A stretch of DNA of 64,000 bases from Pseudalkalibacillus hwajinpoensis (GTDB taxonomy: Bacteria; Bacillota; Bacilli; Bacillales; Guptibacillaceae). Below are positions 61,454 through 64,000 of this stretch, piece by piece. How positions within the stretch are numbered: position 1 is the first letter of the stretch; each line of letters opens with the position of its first letter. The DNA lies in assembly GCF_015234585.1 (NCBI RefSeq), contig NZ_JADFCM010000008.1, forward strand, positions 620,001 through 684,000, in the 5' to 3' direction. The position numbers and the translations under genes are program-made. Below the pieces are notes generated by a model that did not search any database, was not told where the DNA came from, and worked only from the letters and a program-made list of their open reading frames with translations.

Positions 61454-62896
61454 ATGAACGACACTAAACAATCATCAGAAGCAATCGGTTCTTTTAATAA
61501 AGTACCGCTCTTAATCGTCCTATTATCAGGTGCGTTTGCAGCGATTCTAAATCAAACGCTGCTTGCAACGGCATTGCCACATATCATGGTCGATCTTGAC
61601 TTGGAGGCAAGTACAGCACAGTGGCTTACCTCTATTTTCATGCTAGTTAATGGCGTGATGATTCCAATTACAGCTTTTCTAATAGGTAAATTTACAACAA
61701 GAACACTATTCTTAACCGCGATGGGGCTATTTGCGGTTGGTACAGCTATTTGCGCCGTTGCCCCGAACTTTCCACTCTTGATGGTAGGGCGTATCATCCA
61801 GGCATCTGGTGCCGGGATTATCATTCCGCTTATGCAAACGATCCTCTTTTTAATTTTCCCTGTTGAAAAAAGGGGTACAGCGATGGGGATGTTTGGGCTT
61901 GTGATTTCCTTTGCACCAGCGATCGGGCCGACTTTATCAGGCTGGCTTGTGGAGCAATACCCGTGGAGAAGTTTGTTTTATGTGATCCTGCCGATCGTGA
62001 TTATTGACTTCTTTATTGCGTATTTGATTTTGAAAAACGTGACAGAGCAAACGAATCCGAAGCTAGATATTCTATCGATCGTTCTTTCATCGTTAGGTTT
62101 CGGTGGATTATTGTATGGGTTCAGTAGTGCTGGTACAAACGGATGGGGAAGTGAACAGGTGATTATCGCCATGCTCATCGGTAGTGTGACATTGTGCTGG
62201 TTCATCTTACGTCAGTTAAAACTCAAGCAGCCTGTGCTTCAATTTAGAGTGTTTCAATATAAGCTATTCACATTAACAACTGTGCTTGGGATGGTTGTCT
62301 TTATTGCCATGATCGGTGCTGCAACTGTTCTGCCGCTTCTTATGCAGAATATGCTTGGATTCACCGCATTTGAATCAGGATTAATGCTATTGCCAGGGGC
62401 TCTGATTATGGGCTTTATGAACCCGATTACTGGTAGGATATTCGATAAATTTGGAGCAAAGTGGCTTGCGATCATTGGTTTGATTATCGTAACGGTGACG
62501 ACATTTATGTTCACAAATTTAACAGCAGAAACGACGTTCGCTTATTTAGCTATTGTGAATGCGATCAGAATGTTTGGGGTAGCGATGGTGATGATGCCAG
62601 TTACAACGGCAGGATTAAATCAGCTTCCTGCTCACCTCATTCCACACGGTACAGCTATGAACAATACAATGCGTCAAGTGTCCGGTGCTGTTGGAACCGC
62701 ACTTCTCGTAACCGTCATGTCTCAGGCAGCGCAGCCGTCACGCGGTGTTGAAGGTCTTGTTCATGGCGTTAACGTTTCCTTTATCGTAGCGGGTATTTCA
62801 GCTATTATTGGACTTGTTTTAGCTTTGTTTATTCGAAAACCGAAAGCGACTAAAGAAGATTCAGTTCAGAAAAGCAAAGTGGCTACTGAAAATTAA
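61454..62896 (+). CDS. DHA2-family MFS multidrug efflux transporter
   Basis: A 480-residue, 14-TM drug:H+ antiporter, closely similar throughout to the protein at 1756-3264 (for example FSSAGTNGWGSEQ / FSSAGNKGWDSPQ and AIRMFGVAMVMMPVTTAGLNQLPA / AVRMFGMSMVMMPVSTNGLNQLPA). TM5 motif C is GLVISFAPAIGPTLSGW. SD AAGGGAG. Cotranscribed with the TetR gene upstream. The similar pair at the other window end suggests an old duplication. Confidence 0.93.
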   Translation: MNDTKQSSEAIGSFNKVPLLIVLLSGAFAAILNQTLLATALPHIMVDLDLEASTAQWLTSIFMLVNGVMIPITAFLIGKFTTRTLFLTAMGLFAVGTAICAVAPNFPLLMVGRIIQASGAGIIIPLMQTILFLIFPVEKRGTAMGMFGLVISFAPAIGPTLSGWLVEQYPWRSLFYVILPIVIIDFFIAYLILKNVTEQTNPKLDILSIVLSSLGFGGLLYGFSSAGTNGWGSEQVIIAMLIGSVTLCWFILRQLKLKQPVLQFRVFQYKLFTLTTVLGMVVFIAMIGAATVLPLLMQNMLGFTAFESGLMLLPGALIMGFMNPITGRIFDKFGAKWLAIIGLIIVTVTTFMFTNLTAETTFAYLAIVNAIRMFGVAMVMMPVTTAGLNQLPAHLIPHGTAMNNTMRQVSGAVGTALLVTVMSQAAQPSRGVEGLVHGVNVSFIVAGISAIIGLVLALFIRKPKATKEDSVQKSKVATEN

Positions 62897-62943
62897 ATTG
62901 CCTAGATGATAAATAAGATTTTTGTAGATATTTTCTATGAGTA

Positions 62944-62982
62944 GAAAAAACTCTTCCTATACTAATATAGGAAGAGTTTTTT
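62944..62982 (+). terminator. Rho-independent terminator
   Basis: AAAAAACTCTTCCTATA-CTAA-TATAGGAAGAGTTTTTT, a perfect 17-base-pair stem. Confidence 0.94.
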
Positions 62983-63073
62983 GAATACATCACTTTTCAT
63001 CTACGACAGATGAAACTTTTTCTATAAACAATCGTAAAAAGGGTAGACAATCTCTTAAGAAGGAGTAGATGTG

Positions 63074-63238
63074 ATGAAAAAGTCGAAAAGAGAGAACAAG
63101 ATGGGACTAGGTATTGGTCTTGGAGTAGCGATCGGAGCGGGTGTAGGAGTCGCATTGGATAATATTCCAGTAGGAATTGGTGTTGGAATCGCACTTGGAG
63201 TCGGATTTGGTTCCAGTAAAGGGAAAAAGAATGAGTAA
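63074..63238 (+). CDS. Glycine-rich small membrane protein (54 aa)
   Basis: A 54-residue protein: basic start MKKSKRENK, a glycine-zipper-like hydrophobic stretch (GLGIGLGVAIGAGVGVAL and GIGVGIALGVGFG) and a basic end SSKGKKNE. AAGGAG lies nine bases before the ATG. Such glycine-zipper peptides insert in membranes; function is unknown. Its last part and the sequence after it are tandemly duplicated (see the repeat entry). Confidence 0.72.
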   Translation: MKKSKRENKMGLGIGLGVAIGAGVGVALDNIPVGIGVGIALGVGFGSSKGKKNE

Positions 63239-63297
63239 TAAAAACACTTGGAGTCGGGTTTGGTTCCAGTAAAGGGAAAAAGAATGAGTAATAAAAA
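63192..63297 (+). repeat. 53-base tandem duplication of a gene 3' end
   Basis: 63192-63244 and 63245-63297 are the same 53-base unit with one difference (TCGGATT / TCGGGTT). The unit covers the last codons, the stop and the A tract of the small glycine-rich gene; the second copy lies after the stop and has no start. Confidence 0.92.
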
Positions 63298-63298
63298 A

Positions 63299-63325
63299 AC
63301 TCAACTTCTTAAGAAGTTGAGCTTT
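63299..63325. terminator. Bidirectional terminator
   Basis: CTCAACTTCTT-AAGAAGTTGAG is a perfect 22-base palindrome with A tract before and CTTT after it. Confidence 0.78.
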
Positions 63326-63340
63326 CCTGTTTAGTGATTC

Positions 63341-64000
63341 CTATTTGTTTCGATCTGCATACACTTTCATGGCATCTCGCATAAAAAGCGCAAGTCCTTC
63401 CCCATATTGATCAATGTTCTTCGTGAAACGCTCATCGTCTACATAGACCTGACCAAGTCCTTCAAATGCCTCAAGTGTATAGTGATAGCCAACCTTTCCA
63501 TTGAGAAATTCATACCAATCGTGAATCGCTTTCTGTGCTTCAGCTGCTTCCGGTGAACCATTTCTAAGATCAGCCAGTCTTTTATAAATGGAATCAAACG
63601 AGTGACCGAGCTTATTTTTTTCGTCCTTTGATAAGCTGTTGATCTTTTGTTTAGAGCGATTGATGGCTTCATCTCCATAACGCTCGCGTGCCTCTTGTTC
63701 ATATGGGTTCTGGCTAAAATCGAAACCAGCAAATCTCTCTTGATCTGTCATTGATCTTTCTCCTTTCACATTTTGGATCGTTTTATCAATCATGGTGATC
63801 ATCTTATCCAGACGTTGTTTCTTTTCATGCAGAATTTCTTTTTGATAGTTGAGCGCTTCCATTCGATCAAAATCAGGTTCCTCTAGAATGGTTTTGATTT
63901 TCTTCAGTGAGAAATCAAGTGCTCTAAAAAAGAGAATTTGCTGAAGCTTCTCAAGATCGTCCTTCGAATAAAGACGGTAACCAGTTTCTGTAGTAGCTGG
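63341..64000 (-). CDS. MerR-family regulator with TipAS domain (partial)
   Basis: The frame runs from the stop at 63341 to the window end without interruption, so the 5' part is outside. The visible part starts within the MerR DNA-binding/coiled-coil region (TGYRLYSKDDLEKLQQILFFRALDFSLKKIKTIL), has a coiled coil and then a TipAS antibiotic-recognition domain (about 135 residues: DFSQNPYEQEARERYGDEAINRSK ... ALFMRDAMKVYADRNK). Homologs are Mta and TipA, which activate drug efflux genes when they bind a hydrophobic drug. Its target is not visible here. Confidence 0.9.
   Translation of the reverse strand, partial: PATTETGYRLYSKDDLEKLQQILFFRALDFSLKKIKTILEEPDFDRMEALNYQKEILHEKKQRLDKMITMIDKTIQNVKGERSMTDQERFAGFDFSQNPYEQEARERYGDEAINRSKQKINSLSKDEKNKLGHSFDSIYKRLADLRNGSPEAAEAQKAIHDWYEFLNGKVGYHYTLEAFEGLGQVYVDDERFTKNIDQYGEGLALFMRDAMKVYADRNK

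Noticed and set aside
1..64000. tRNA, rRNA, CRISPR arrays, prophage or defence island
   Set aside because: No cloverleaf, rRNA stretch, regularly spaced repeats, integrase, cas or restriction gene was seen in the window.

Overview
The window is chromosomal DNA from a low-GC, endospore-forming Firmicute of the Bacillaceae. Direct signs are a GerA/GerB/GerC-type germinant receptor operon, AGGAGG-type ribosome binding sites with frequent GTG/TTG starts, an S-box (SAM-I) riboswitch with a Bacillus-style terminator, a sigma-54 promoter with a nearby cre-like site, and many small Bacillus families (YjzC-like, DUF3243, YozG/DUF2975, YdbS/YdbT, DUF2691). A marine or halotolerant bacillus fits the BCCT and betaine-type genes, but the species is inferred, not shown. 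No rRNA, tRNA, CRISPR array, phage or intact insertion sequence was seen.

Layout. 0-5 kb: a small SRPBCC protein, a TetR/DHA2 efflux pair with repeated operator-like sequence, a CGNR zinc-finger regulator and a thioredoxin. 4.4-8.1 kb (minus): germinant receptor operon. 8.2-10.7 kb: FAD oxidoreductase, Rieske-like protein and HemD-like protein resembling a nitrite reductase module without its catalytic part. 10.8-19.8 kb: small Bacillus proteins, a MITE-like palindrome, DUF418 and PH-domain membrane proteins, an aldo/keto reductase and an ArsB-like transporter. 20-22.6 kb: secreted M1 peptidase (its SD lies in a hairpin) and an ornithine cyclodeaminase-family enzyme. 22.6-30.4 kb: a compact Flp/Tad pilus locus (DUF192, flp, tadV, tadE, tadG, cpaB, cpaE, tadA, tadB, tadC). 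30.6-32.7 kb: MBL hydrolase, ABC ATPase and a small membrane protein. 32.8-38.0 kb: S-box, cysJ, cysI and a threonine synthase. 38.1-41.4 kb: MEDS protein, M50-like peptidase, DUF1801 protein and a duplicated-domain lipoprotein.

41.6-52.4 kb is the most interesting part. A membrane PAS histidine kinase, an NtrC-type regulator with GAFTGA, and an orphan OpuAC/ProX-type binding lipoprotein form an overlapping operon. It is followed by a 31-residue membrane peptide gene, two inverted repeats, a near-consensus -24/-12 promoter and a cre-like site. Then comes an operon of an aspartase/fumarase-superfamily lyase with altered active-site motifs, an aldehyde dehydrogenase, a zinc alcohol dehydrogenase and a BCCT transporter. 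I read this as an inducible, carbon-repressed pathway for a betaine-like quaternary ammonium or sulfonium compound, sensed through a binding lipoprotein that has no permease. The substrate is not shown by the sequence.

52.5-64 kb: alanyl-tRNA editing protein, PadR/DUF1700 pair with three operator copies, an EmrE-family exporter divergent from an XRE-cupin regulator, a SulP transporter, an excisionase-type HTH protein, a sugar-porter MFS protein, a second TetR/DHA2 pair with palindromic operators inside its promoter, a glycine-rich small protein whose 3' end is tandemly duplicated, and a MerR/TipAS regulator cut by the window end.
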